Of a DNA stretch of 64,000 bases, positions 54,378-64,000 are shown in pieces (within the stretch, counting starts at the first letter, position 1; each line of letters opens with the position of its first letter). The notes below the pieces were generated by a model that was not told the origin of the DNA, ran no database searches, and saw nothing but the letters and a program-made list of their open reading frames with translations. Source of the DNA: Pseudozyma flocculosa PF-1 (taxonomy: Eukaryota; Basidiomycota; Ustilaginomycetes; Ustilaginales; Ustilaginaceae); NCBI RefSeq assembly GCF_000417875.1, contig NW_006920869.1, positions 224,584 through 288,583 of the forward strand. The letters are read 5' to 3'. A program made the position numbers and the translations under genes.

Positions 54378-55201
54378 ATGTCGCTGTTCAAGAAGTTCGA
54401 CCCAAAGGTCGACGTGGCCTCGTCGACGGCCGTCAAGTCGTCGGTGCAGCGGGGCATGCGCAACAAGCTGCTCGAGACCTACCCGGCCCTCTCGGAGAAC
54501 GACGGTGCGCTCCTCGAGCAGATCTGGCCCAAAAAGGAGCCCATCACGCTCGTCAAGTTTTCGCGCGAGCACGTCCAGATGCTCGTGTACAAGGGCGAGG
54601 TCCTCTTCTTCCAGCACTTTGACGAGCCCTACCTCCCAAGTCTCAAGGTCCTCCACAGATGTGAGTGGCTCGACCCCTGCCGCGGTGGCCGCTAAGCTGG
54701 CGCTGGAATGGCGATCGATGCTGATGCTGCGAGCCTCTTGGTCCCCGCAACTCGCTCTTCGAATCACGTCCAGATCCGTTCCTGTTGCCCTCGGTGCAGG
54801 TGGACCGGGGAGCGATCCGGTTCCTCCTCTCTGGTGCCAACATCATGTCACCAGGTCTCGTCTCGGCAGGCGGCAAGCTGCCGGATCCATCAGCCGGCGA
54901 GACGGCGCTCGATATCGGGCAGGGAGTGGCGGTGCGCGCCCAGGGCAAGGAGGAGATTGTCGCCGTGGGGCTCATGAAGATGTCGAGCGAGGAGATCCGA
55001 AAGACGGGCAAGGGCATCGGCGTCGACAACATTCACTACATCGGAGGTGAGTACGGCGTGAAGCGTGCCTTCTGAAAGAGCGAGCTGTCGATGATCGAAA
55101 GGCGATACTGACATCTGTGTTGCGCTTGTTGCTCTGTCTCTTCCGTGGTGATGGGCACTGCAGATGACCTCTGGTTGACGCTGGCCCGCGGCGGGCTTTA
55201 G
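54378..55201 (+). CDS. TMA20: Translation machinery-associated protein Tma20 (MCTS1), PUA domain
   Basis: Exons: 54378-54660, 54774-55046, 55164-55201; introns 113 and 117 nt, both phase 1; 197 residues, the usual length. It starts [20 protein letters not shown]. The N-terminal domain reads [15 protein letters not shown] then [17 protein letters not shown]. The first splice restores [20 protein letters not shown], and the PUA domain follows ([16 protein letters not shown] [12 protein letters not shown], then [17 protein letters not shown] and [14 protein letters not shown]). The last exon supplies [11 protein letters not shown]. Tma20 forms a heterodimer with Tma22 and promotes 40S recycling and re-initiation. 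Confidence 0.95.
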
Positions 55202-55561
55202 ACAAGGAATCTAGCTTCGCTCTCATCCTGCCTCATCATCATACAGTCTGCATCATGTATTAGTCCTGGTATTCCAAACAAGCCCTCACTCTCATCCCAA
55301 ACGAAAAGCCTGCAGCGGTGTCAGAGAGTAGTGACGCGGAGAGAGGGGCAGAGGGGAGGGGAGAGCAGGTGGGACTCAGCCGACAGTCAGTCCAAGTCCA
55401 GAGCCCTCCACTTTGCAGCGCCGAGGCGTCGCGCCGTTGCCATCCTCGGCCTCGTCGAGAAGAAAGTCGAGAGCGAGGCGGCTTTTGTCAGCCATATCAG
55501 TCTTCCGGTCGTTGCCAGACCACCACCACCATCAGCGCCACCACCTGGGACCGCCTTCACC
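55202..55561. promoter_or_regulatory. Intergenic, promoter of the NDUFAF6-like gene
   Basis: 360 bp between head-to-tail genes. No motif seen. Confidence 0.4.
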
Positions 55562-56819
55562 ATGTCACTGGCAGCCCGCCCCTGCACGCGCATCCCACCA
55601 CCGCGGCTACAGCCCGCTTCGTATCGCCTCGCGTCCACCTCGGCCACACCACCGACACCGCCGCGCAGCCCGGCGCCGGCGTCAAAGCAGCTCTCGCCGC
55701 TCGAGTTGCCTCACAGCTACCTCCTCGGCGAGCTGCAGAGGCGGGACTACCCTTCCTTCCTCGCGCACTACTTCTACCCGCGGCACCTCCAGACCCACTA
55801 CCTGGCGATACGCGCCTTCAACGTCGAGGTCGCCTCGCTCAAGGATAGCGTCTCGAATGAACTGCTCGGACAGATGAGGATGGGGTGGTGGCGCGAGGCC
55901 ATCAAGGGTGCCTTTGATGTAAGTCGGTTGCCTCGAAACTCCCCTCTTCCTCGCGGAATGGCACCTCTGACTGACGCTGTGCGCTTCCCGCTTACCCTGC
56001 GAGCAGAATCGACCGGCCAAGCATCCCGTCGTGCTGGCGCTCCGATCCGCGTTCCACGATCCAGCCGTGCTCTCGTCGCCCTCGGGCGGACTGTTGGAAG
56101 ACCACTTCCTCCGCATCATTTCGATCCGCGAGGCCGACCTCTCCTCGTCGACGACGACGCCCTCGCTCTCGGAACTCGAGACCTACGCCGAAGGTACCTC
56201 GTCGCGCCTCTTCTACCTCTCCCTCAACCTCCTCGGCGTCTCTTCGCCCGTGCTCGACGAGCTCTTCTCCCACCTCGGCAAGGCGACGGGTCTCTGCCTC
56301 GCCCTGTCGTCGCTGCCCTACCACTCGCACCCGCCACCCTCGGCCAGGCACAGCGTGACAAAGGGGGCGCGCAAACTCACCCTCCCCGCCGAGACGCTAC
56401 AGAAGTTTGGCGTCGTCGAGGAAGACGTGTTCCGCAACGGCCCGCAGGCCAAGGGGTTCAAGGATGCCGTGTTTGACGTGGCGACCAGAGCCAACGACTA
56501 CCTCATCACGGCCAGGACCATGGTCCGCGACGAGTTTGGCGGAAAGCTGCCCAAGGACGTCACACCCGCCCTCATCAACGCTGTAGGTGCAGCCCGGACG
56601 CTGCGTTGGTCGATGAAGCTCAGAGCTCGTTCATCATGCTGACTCGGGCCGGTTCCTTCCGCCCCTGCACCTGCACCTGCGTGTCCCTAGGTGCCGGCAC
56701 GGTTCTACCTCGATCGGCTACAGCAGGCCGACTTTGACCCCTACACACCTAGCCTCCAGGCGAAGCACTGGAAGCTTCCCTGGCAGATGTGGCGCGCCAG
56801 CCGGACCCGCAACATCTAG
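55562..56819 (+). CDS. NDUFAF6-like complex I assembly factor (phytoene/squalene synthase fold)
   Basis: Exons: 55562-55918, 56007-56582, 56691-56819; introns 88 and 108 nt, phase 0; 353 residues. The N-terminus (MSLAARPCTRIPPPRLQPAS) is a mitochondrial presequence. The SQS/PSY fold follows: SYLLGELQRRDYPSFLAHYF, HYLAIRAFNVEVASLKDSV and MGWWREAIKGAFD, then ELETYAEGTSSRLFYLSLNL and LGKATGLCLALSSLPYH. The first aspartate-rich prenyl-diphosphate site is replaced (NVEVASLKD), as in the non-enzymatic NDUFAF6 branch. The last exon supplies VPARFYLDRLQQADFDPYTP, typical of the family's C-terminus (LxxLxxxxFD). The gene is tail-to-tail with the acyltransferase gene. Confidence 0.88.
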
Positions 56820-57153
56820 GCTGCTGGGAGGCCCGGAGCCCGACCACCTTCCGTCGCAGATGAGTCGAGCAATGAGAGTTGAGATTTGCAGCGGCGGCGG
56901 CATCAGAGCAGGTATAATCGAGAACGCGGAACCAGATAGAGAGAGGTGGGGAGGGGGTCTACAGAGTAAGAGGAGAAAGAGAGAGTGGGTCCGATGCAGT
57001 CTACATATGATCCAGAGCAGCAAAGAAGACAAGAGCCCGTATCTAGTCATTGACGGAGCAGGAGCCGTATCAAGTGGAGCCGGTTTGTGGCAGAGGAGCT
57101 CGCGGGAAGGTTCGAGTCGGCCAGCGAGGCAAGCCAAGACGAGGCGATGGGCG
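56820..57153. other. Convergent intergenic stretch
   Basis: 334 bp between two convergent stop codons. Purine-rich patches near 56940-56990; no gene. Confidence 0.45.
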
Positions 57154-59592
57154 CTACTTCTCCTTGCCCATCTTGGTGCGGGCGGCCTGGATGACGTCGC
57201 GCGCCGAGTCCTGGAAGGCGCGGCAGATTTCCTCGGGCAGGCGGTCGAACTCGGGCACGTCGTCGCACGAGACGGCGAGGGAAAAGTCGTTGGCGTACGA
57301 GATCATGCCGACGGCCATGGTGGCCTTGCCGGGGCTGCTGGGCGGCAGCACGTGGTAGCTGTAGGCCTCGTGCTGGCCAAACTTGACGGGCTTGGCGGGT
57401 CCGGGCACGTTGGTGGCGACGTGGTACTCGCCAAAGGCGCGGTAGAAGAACTGGCGGAAGCCCGGGTAGTTTGGCATGTAGGTGATGCGCCGCTTGCAGT
57501 AGAGGTCAAACACCTTGAACCACATCTTGGGCAGGTACGAGCCCTTGATGCGGTTCATCTCGCGGTTGACCTGGAGCAGCTGCTGCTCGATGTCGCCCTC
57601 CTGCTCCTTTTCAAAGCGGAACCAGGCGACGGTGCCCGTGGTGCGATTGCTGAGCGACCAGTCGCCCCGCTCGCGCACCGAGATGGGCACAAACACGGCC
57701 ACGCGCTTGTCCTTGACGACGCCGTTCTTGGCAGTCCGCTCGGCGGCGATGCGCAGCGCGCGCGCCAGGATGGCGCACGCCACGTCGTTGAGCGTCAGGT
57801 TGACCTTTTCCGTCGAAAAGGCCTTGCGAATCAGCTTGATGTCGTCCATGCCGATGCCCTCGCTGTGGCAGTAGAGGCGGTTGACCGGGCGCTCCTTGCG
57901 CTTCTCCTCATACGTGAACGCCTTGCGCTTGCGGAAGTAGAGGCCGCGCGCCGTGTGGGCGACGTGCTTGGTCGTGCCCCAGACCGATGGCTTAGCCTCG
58001 CGCTGGCCGGGCTTCTTGACGCCCTGGTTCGAGTCGACCTTGCGCTGGATGTCGCGGATGCCGATGCCCTGCTCGAGGGCGCCCAGCGCGGCGTGGTAGC
58101 TCTGGATCATGCCCTGGCCGTCGGAGAAGCAGTGGTGGATCTTGATCATCAGGGCGCTGCGGCCGCCGTCGGCCGTGTGCAGCCCGTTGACGACGAGCGC
58201 CTCCCAGATCGGCTTGCTGTAGTCGTAGTGCCTGCCCAGGAACTGGCCCGCGAGCTTGTTGAGCGCCGCGTCGTCGCCTGGCGCGGCCGCATCGGCCTGC
58301 GAGATGTTGTCCTTGATGTCAAAGTCTGGCACGAACCTCCAGCGCGCCGAGCGGAAGAGGGTGCCGGCCTTGAGGCCCTTGCCGTAGCGCGTGCGGCGGC
58401 CCGGGTCAAACTTGCGCTCCTCCTTGGTCGACTTTTCCGAGTAGGTCGCCTTGGCCTGCTGCCTTTCGATCCGCTTGGACTCCTTGGGGTCGAGGTCGAC
58501 GACGTAGCGGTACTTGGGATAGGTCTTGGCCAGGACCTCGAAGAAGTTGTCGACCGTGTCCAGGTCGAGCTCGCTCTTGAACATGTAGATCGAGAAGCAC
58601 GAGGTCGTATATCCGTCGTCCTCCATGAGCAGGGCGAGGTTGTCGATGCCCGTCATGGGGTAGACGGGCGGCTTGGGCGCCGAGCCGCGGCCGATGTCGG
58701 GCTGGTCCCTGTTTGAACTGCGGTCGTCGCGGAGGGCGCGCTGCTGGGCGATGAGCATCCGCTCCTTGCTCGGGCCCGTCGGCTTCTCTCCGCGCCGAAC
58801 CGCTGCACCCTGGGCGGCAGCGCTGCCGGGCTCGGGCACCGCGTCGACGTCGCGAGAGACGCGCCTGCTCTGACGGCGCGAGGAGGCCCTGGTGTCGGAG
58901 CCGTCGTGGGCATGGGAATAGCGTGGCGAGCCGTGGCCGTGATGGCGGCTGCCGTTCCCGTGGTGCTGCTCCTCGTTGTCGTCATCGTCGTAGTGAAGCT
59001 TGCGATGGGACGCCCTGGGCGATTCGTGAGGCGATGCCAGCACCGAGGTCCGTGGCGATGAGTGCATGCTCCTTCGGACGCGAGCCGAACCCTTTCTCTG
59101 GGGCGCGGCGATGCCCGTCTCCCTCTCGGCGGCCTCCCGAAGCGCGGCGCCCTGCTCGGCGGCAGTGCCGTGGGAGTGCGATGGCGCCATCGTCTTGAGC
59201 GGGTTGCGGGGCGAGGGCGGGGCGGATGTGGCTGGCGACGAAAAGTCCTCGTTGTCCGAAGGGTTGAGCGAGTCGAGGTAGGCCTGCTTGACCTCCTTGC
59301 TGGTGCGGGGCGAGCCGAACTCCTCCTGGATGGCCTGGATGGACGAGTGGAACGATGTCGGCGGCGGGCGGTACTTGCGTGCGCGGTAGAACTCGGGCTG
59401 TCGAGAGCTCGAGTCGCGGTCGTCTTTCTTGGAGGTGGTGAGGCGGTGGTGGCGGTGGTGGCCTGCGTCTCGGTCGTGGGTGGTGGAACCGGCAGAAGAG
59501 ACGGTCGAGGTGGCGGGCGATGATGATGAAGAGGCCTCAGAGGGGTTCCAGGTGGAAGGCGCCCAGCGTCGGACGGTGGATGCCAGTCCCAT
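57154..59592 (-). CDS. Wax ester synthase/DGAT-like acyltransferase
   Basis: Single exon, 812 residues. The first ~310 residues are disordered (Ser/His/Arg/Asp-rich, e.g. HHRHHRLTTSKKDDRD). The catalytic region starts near MTGIDNLALLMEDDGY and holds IKIHHCFSDGQGM, the HHxxxDG acyltransferase motif, at about 475. The C-terminal WES_acyltransf half includes TLNDVACAILARALRIAA, AVFVPISVRERGDWSLSNRT and HVATNVPGPAKPVKF, then GMISYANDFSLAVSCDDVP. Such enzymes esterify acyl-CoA to fatty alcohols or diacylglycerol; fungal substrates are mostly unknown. No transmembrane helix is obvious. The long N-terminal extension is unusual compared with ~460-residue bacterial members and may be regulatory. Confidence 0.85.
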   Translation of the reverse strand: MGLASTVRRWAPSTWNPSEASSSSSPATSTVSSAGSTTHDRDAGHHRHHRLTTSKKDDRDSSSRQPEFYRARKYRPPPTSFHSSIQAIQEEFGSPRTSKEVKQAYLDSLNPSDNEDFSSPATSAPPSPRNPLKTMAPSHSHGTAAEQGAALREAAERETGIAAPQRKGSARVRRSMHSSPRTSVLASPHESPRASHRKLHYDDDDNEEQHHGNGSRHHGHGSPRYSHAHDGSDTRASSRRQSRRVSRDVDAVPEPGSAAAQGAAVRRGEKPTGPSKERMLIAQQRALRDDRSSNRDQPDIGRGSAPKPPVYPMTGIDNLALLMEDDGYTTSCFSIYMFKSELDLDTVDNFFEVLAKTYPKYRYVVDLDPKESKRIERQQAKATYSEKSTKEERKFDPGRRTRYGKGLKAGTLFRSARWRFVPDFDIKDNISQADAAAPGDDAALNKLAGQFLGRHYDYSKPIWEALVVNGLHTADGGRSALMIKIHHCFSDGQGMIQSYHAALGALEQGIGIRDIQRKVDSNQGVKKPGQREAKPSVWGTTKHVAHTARGLYFRKRKAFTYEEKRKERPVNRLYCHSEGIGMDDIKLIRKAFSTEKVNLTLNDVACAILARALRIAAERTAKNGVVKDKRVAVFVPISVRERGDWSLSNRTTGTVAWFRFEKEQEGDIEQQLLQVNREMNRIKGSYLPKMWFKVFDLYCKRRITYMPNYPGFRQFFYRAFGEYHVATNVPGPAKPVKFGQHEAYSYHVLPPSSPGKATMAVGMISYANDFSLAVSCDDVPEFDRLPEEICRAFQDSARDVIQAARTKMGKEK

Positions 59593-62500
59593 GATGCTGC
59601 AGCTTTAATTGAGCTCGGATCGGCCGAGCGGAGCGGTAGGGAGGGTTGAAGCCGAAGGGCCGAGTCGAGTTGCCAGGTTCCGATGTGCAGGCGGGGTGAC
59701 GTGCTTGCCCTGACTTCCTGATGCGGACGCGAGAGAGACTCTGAGCGTGCCTATCGGTGTGCGCTGTGCCAGGCTGATCCTGTTCGCGCTTTGAAAGCGG
59801 CAACGGGCCGAAGCTGAGAGAGCGGGCGAGGGCGCCGTCGAGTCGGGAAGGGACAGGCAGCGGCTTGGCCCCAGAGTCACGGCCCGGAATGGAGCGAGGG
59901 AAAAAGGAAAAAGTTTCGGAAGGCCAGGTGGAGGGGGGCCAACGGCGGGCCTCGCGTGAAAATGGCGTCGAAAAGAGGGTCCTGCTTGGGATCGGCGTAC
60001 GTGGCAGGCGGGCAGACAGGGCTCAGGATCGACGGGCTTGGGGGCTTGCTTGCTGCTGCTGCTGTCAGCCAGGCAGGGTCAGGCAGAGGGGTCAGGGCAG
60101 ATGCAGCAGAAATCTATCCGCCGGAGAAAAAGCAAAAAAGAAGAAATCCTCGCGTGAGTGACGAGGCGGGCCAGGGGAGCGGGCCGCGCAACCAGGCACC
60201 GGACGGCCGACTGACCGCCTTGCTATCGCAGCTATCAAGCTCACCTTTGCTGCTCGCTCGTTCGCTCGGGACTAAGGTGAGCAGCCCCTGAGCTAGGTCA
60301 AGGTACCCGGTTGAATGGCGAGGGGAGGGGTCGGACCGATGTTGGGGACCCTGGGTTGCTGGCAACGGCTGGGAGGGCGTGTCACGGCTTGCCTTGGCTT
60401 TTCTCGGGAGCTGGACTGCGCTAGCGGGACCGAAGGCCGAGGAAGCTGAAAGCAGGTCGAGGGAGCGCGTATCGCTTCGCTCCGTTCGCTTCCCGAAGGA
60501 GAGAGGGAGAGAGGGTGACGTGGAAGGATGCCGGCGGGTTGAAAGCCTCGCGAATGCCGAGTCGGAGGGGAGAGGTGGCGTGCGCGTCGTCGGATGTTGC
60601 TGCGCGATGGCGATTGATTATTGGGTGGCGGCGGCTGTCGAGGTTGGTGTGGGTGCTAGCAACGTGCCACCAACCTCGGCGTCGAGCAGGGCCGAGTTAT
60701 ATACCAGTCCGCCACCCTGGGCGAGAGAGGTAGCGTCAGCGTATCAGGGGGGTTACGTGGCAGAGGTGTCAGTCACGACCCTCTCTCCCTCTTCTGTCGG
60801 TGGCTCGAGATCGCGAGTGGCCATCCACGCAAGCCTTTCCCCCTCAATTCCCGTTGGCTCAGCCCCGAGCGTGCGCCCGAGCGGCTGACCCCCTTTCACT
60901 TGTCCTCCGTAGTACGAACGAACGGCGTCGCTGGCAGCGCGAGCCCGTACGTTTCGAGGGTTGCCGGGCGGGCGATAAGGTGATTGGCGGCCTGGTCCAC
61001 TGTACCCGGCTTCTTCGAGCAGGGGCCCGCCACCACGCTAGGCCCCTATTCGCTCTGTCCTGCCCTGCTCTGGCCTCCTAAGCTACGAGCTGGACTCCAC
61101 GCCTGCACACACAGTGCGCGGCCTGCGCTCATCTCTTCGCAACCGCGTCGGTTCACCTCACCTCACCATCGCAAGCGAATGCTCTGGTCGATGTGTACTA
61201 CTTTCTTGCAACGGAACGGGAAAGTCGCCGCGATGCTCAGCCTGGCTCGCTCGCAATGACCTCGAGTAGCATGAATAGCGCAGTAGGGACAGTGCCATCT
61301 TCTCAGGCTAGCGCATGGTTGCCACTTCTTCAGATCCCCTAGGCTGGGTATACGGAGCTCGGCGTATAGCTTTGGCGGGAAGGCAGTGCTCTCGCATTCT
61401 CTCTCAATGGCCATTGTCCTTGTGCGTGGCCGGCTTGGTGGGTGGCATCGCTGGTACCGGACCGAAGCGGTTCCGAACGACCCGTTGCATAGGGGAGAGT
61501 GGCCGGGGCGGGTACGTAATTCTCGCATGGCCAGGCGTGGCTAGGCTGGGCTACGGTATGTCGGGCGTCGACGACGTCGACACGATGGCGTGGTGTCCAA
61601 AAATACGGCCCACGATGCGGTGATGCTCTCGGAGGTTGCCGCCCGTCCAGCTGTGTAGGTACCTATGTAACACGCCGTCACTTCCTGGCCCGGCGTTTGA
61701 CGCGACCAAGACAGCCGCGAGACCAAGCGCTGACCAGTTTCGCAGACGATCGACGTTCATCCTGATCCCCCGTACCGATACCGGCAGGTCCCGGGTGCTA
61801 CCGTACCATGTACGGCGCCATCGTGGCGACAAAGAGCAAGCAAGCAAGCAAGCAAGGAGGATAAGGTGAAACAAGATTTCACACGAGGGTTTCGTGACAC
61901 GAGCTGCTGCCGTAGACCCTGGGACGGCCTCGGGGCTCGGGCTCGGGCTCGGGATGTCGCTGCGCTGAGCTACGGACCGTACCGTGCCTGGCACCATGAA
62001 CGAACGTGTCTCGGCACTTTTTACGGCTCATCTCTGCATCTCGCTGCTTTTCGCCCGAAGAAAGGCGCACGAGAAGGATGCCTGCCGGTCACCACCGTGC
62101 CAGGCGCGAGGGCGTTGGTGTGTCGCAATCATGCCGAACGGTGCATGGTCGGTCCAATGGCGAGCTGTCAGATTCGCTCGCGTGCGAGGGGGGCCGTTGA
62201 TCCCGTACCGTAGCGTTCCGTCAACGTTCGAAGACGGCGCCGTTGTCCTGGACAGACAAAAGCGCGCCTCTCGGTCATGTTGTCATGCCGCCGCTGGGGA
62301 CACAGAAGGTGGCGCATCGCCCTGGCCTTGCTTTTCTCGACCCGTGAAAACCAGGTCATGCCGAGGGGAGGGTGCACTTTCGATCCTCATTCGACAGAGT
62401 TGCTTACAGGACGGACAGAAGGCGTGACCGCCTGCGTGCTGCGTGCTCGACCGTCTCTGGCCGCCAACCGGAACGCCCACCGATCCATCGACGTGCGTGG

Positions 62501-63837
62501 GCGCCTGCCAGCCTGGCCTCGCAAGGAGAGAGAAAAGTTCCGAGACCAGGGCCTGGCCGTGGCTGCCTTTGTCGACCTGTTATTCTCCGAGCAAGGAGAA
62601 GCGGAACCGCAACGACGCCCGGTCGTGGGACAATGGGGCGTCCGTGGCAACGGCCTGCGGCGTTCTACAGGTACCTCGGCTGCTCTGTCCACGCACGCCG
62701 TTGCCAGAGACACCGCCCGTCCATGTGTCTCCTACCACTGTGCGCTGAGCTGAGACGGTACCACGAGCAGTCGACCACGTTGTTCACCCCTCCTTGTGGC
62801 CCTCTCGCTCGCTTCTCTTTTGTCGGTCTTGTCGTCCAGCGTCGCTGCCATCCTCACCGCCGTCGTCTTCTCACGTATGGAGCGGAGGTACAGTAGGCGT
62901 CGTTGCACAGCAGCCGATGCACAACAGCATCGGAATGGCGGAACCGCGCCGCTCGCACCGCGCCGCACCGTATCATATCACATCTCGCAGACGCCGGTGC
63001 GATATGACAACGAACGCTCCGCACGCGTTACGGCGCGACCGACAGCCTGGCCGGGCGGTGCGCTGCAGTCTGACCAGAGACGCCGAGACGGGGCCGTTCG
63101 GCCTCGCTGCACCGTATCAGTCCATCTCGATCGAGTCCTCGTGAAAAGAAACGCGGACCGGATGGGGTGGTGGGAGAACGTGTCCCCTCCTCGTTGCGTG
63201 CAGGGTTCCCGCTCCTCGCCGACGATCCGGACCGAGGAGACCGAGGCTGACTCTCTTTCTGCTCTTCATCGTCTTCACATAGGATCCCACGTGCAGAGAG
63301 GGGGAGAACGGCGCGCTCACATCGAGACAAAGGCCTGGCGTCATGATGGAAGACGGCGCGCCCGCCTGCCCGGACCGAGTGACGCCCGATACGTCGTCGG
63401 ATCTAGCGGGGCCGCTCAATCGACTCTGCCCAGCCCCTTCACCTGATTGATGTGCGTACGATGCGGCTCCGAATGCGGCGGTTGGTCGATTTGGACGGTG
63501 GTCATTGTCTTTGACTCCACAATGGTCAGAGGCCGACTTTTGCGTTCGGTCCCCATGCACATCGAGCAAGGTCCGTGCCTCGTTCCCGGACACCATCTCG
63601 ATACAGGAGCAACATCTCTTTTCCCTTTCGCGGCAAGCACCGAGAGTCGAGGTGGCACTCGATTGCCCTGGCCCCTACTTTCGCGATCTCGGCTGCCAAG
63701 ATCGGCTCCATCGTTGTCAACTACCTCGCCCGTTGTCAAAGACGCAGGTACTCGAGCTGCGATCACGCGATCTGCCCGAAGAGAGGGCCAGCGGGCGAAG
63801 GCTGCACGCGACCAGCGCGCTGCGTCGCTTCGTCGCC
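59593..63837. other. 4.2 kb gene-poor region
   Basis: No convincing coding frame on either strand; candidate frames are short, Arg/Ser/Pro-rich and mutually antisense. A TATATA sequence at 60698-60703 could serve a long leader of the acyltransferase gene (1.1 kb upstream) or an unseen transcript. Words such as CGTACCG/CGGTACC and CACCGTATCA recur (for example near 61460, 61660, 61775, 61800, 61980, 62205, 62755, 62965, 63110). The region may hold regulatory DNA, non-coding RNA or decayed sequence. Confidence 0.5.
61837..61856. repeat. (CAAG)5-type tetranucleotide repeat
   Basis: About five tandem CAAG units in the gene-poor region. Confidence 0.85.
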
Positions 63838-64000
63838 TCACCTCCTCTTTTCGGCGCTCTTCTTTTCGGCGAGGGCGGTGGCCTGGGCGACGGCGTCGTC
63901 GGCCTGCTTCTTCTTGTCGTCGACGAGCTGCTGCACCTTCTTGTCGCCCCAGAAGCCCTTGCCGATCGCACGGCGGCGCTGCTTGATCATGTGCGTGTAC
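63838..64000 (-). CDS. C-terminal end of an unidentified Lys/Arg-rich protein, N-terminus off the window
   Basis: Fifty-four codons before a TGA stop (63838-63840), open to the right edge with strong coding character (C/G third positions). The sequence reads YTHMIKQRRRAIGKGFWGDK, then a helical VQQLVDDKKKQADDAVAQAT segment and a charged tail ending EKKSAEKRR. Nothing here identifies a family. It is distinct from the other frames, which are Ser/Arg artefacts. Confidence 0.6.
   Translation of the reverse strand, partial: YTHMIKQRRRAIGKGFWGDKKVQQLVDDKKKQADDAVAQATALAEKKSAEKRR

Noticed and set aside
56734..58716. 660-codon open frame on the plus strand
   Set aside because: Antisense to the WS/DGAT-like gene with its HHxxxDG motif; Ala/Val/Leu/Arg bias typical of a shadow frame.
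61430..63120. Possible rRNA or transposon terminal repeats suggested by recurring GTACCG and CACCGTATCA words
   Set aside because: The words are short, irregularly spaced and not in a clear inverted or direct terminal arrangement; no rRNA-like conserved block was recognised.
1..64000. Biosynthetic gene cluster or bacterial-style defence system
   Set aside because: No synthase cores, nuclease-toxin modules, CRISPR repeats or co-directional operons; genes are independent eukaryotic units with introns.

Overview
The window is nuclear DNA of a filamentous or yeast-like fungus, most likely a GC-rich basidiomycete, plausibly Ustilaginomycotina. The lineage is inferred from gene content and style, not from a marker search. 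Evidence for a fungus: short spliceosomal introns (about 50-130 nt, a few over 200) with GTGAGT-type donors, one perfect TACTAAC branch site, an intron-containing tRNA-Glu, a fungal Zn2Cys6 regulator, and fungal-type mitochondrial, peroxisomal and secreted proteins. There are no operons, CRISPR arrays or complete transposons. Introns were placed by hand from splice sites, reading phase and protein continuity.

Layout, left to right: C-terminally truncated L-serine dehydratase (-); ER-type DnaJ/Hsp40 (-); two tandem three-exon secreted proteins that are paralogues of each other (+, +); five-exon Zn2Cys6 transcription factor (-); a 3.4 kb stretch without recognisable genes; tRNA-Glu(CTC); peroxisomal alpha-methylacyl-CoA racemase (+); small one-TM protein (-); Q-rich nuclear-looking protein (+); secreted GH28 protein with an altered active site (+); SAM methyltransferase (+); PWI/RS splicing factor (-); peroxisomal dienoyl-CoA isomerase (-); a compositionally odd segment; aromatic/aminoadipate aminotransferase (-); mitochondrial glycine carrier HEM25 (-); START-domain protein (-); Erv-type sulfhydryl oxidase (+); small GPI-anchor-like protein (+); Pet191 (-); family-16 methyltransferase (+); GUF1 (-); LURP-one-related protein (+); GH92 alpha-mannosidase (+); Asteroid/XPG-like nuclease (-); molybdopterin synthase large subunit (+); mitochondrial P-loop-like protein with degenerate Walker motifs (-); Tma20/MCTS1 (+); NDUFAF6-like protein (+); wax ester synthase/DGAT-like protein (-); a 4.2 kb gene-poor stretch; and the C-terminus of an unidentified protein (-) at the right edge.

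Most of the window is housekeeping: mitochondrial biogenesis (HEM25, PET191, GUF1, NDUFAF6-like), peroxisomal fatty-acid metabolism (racemase ending SKM, isomerase ending AKL), ER folding (DnaJ, Erv-type oxidase), splicing and translation. The secreted complement (paralogous pair, GH28, GH92, GPI-like protein) fits a fungus living on plant or organic surfaces. The strongest candidate for something undescribed is the secreted pair at 4.1-6.8 kb: shared exon order, intron phases and conserved blocks, no family I recognise, adjacent to a transcription factor. Second are the protein at 51.6-53.9 kb, whose nucleotide-binding motifs are degenerate, and the GH28 protein lacking the usual catalytic histidine.
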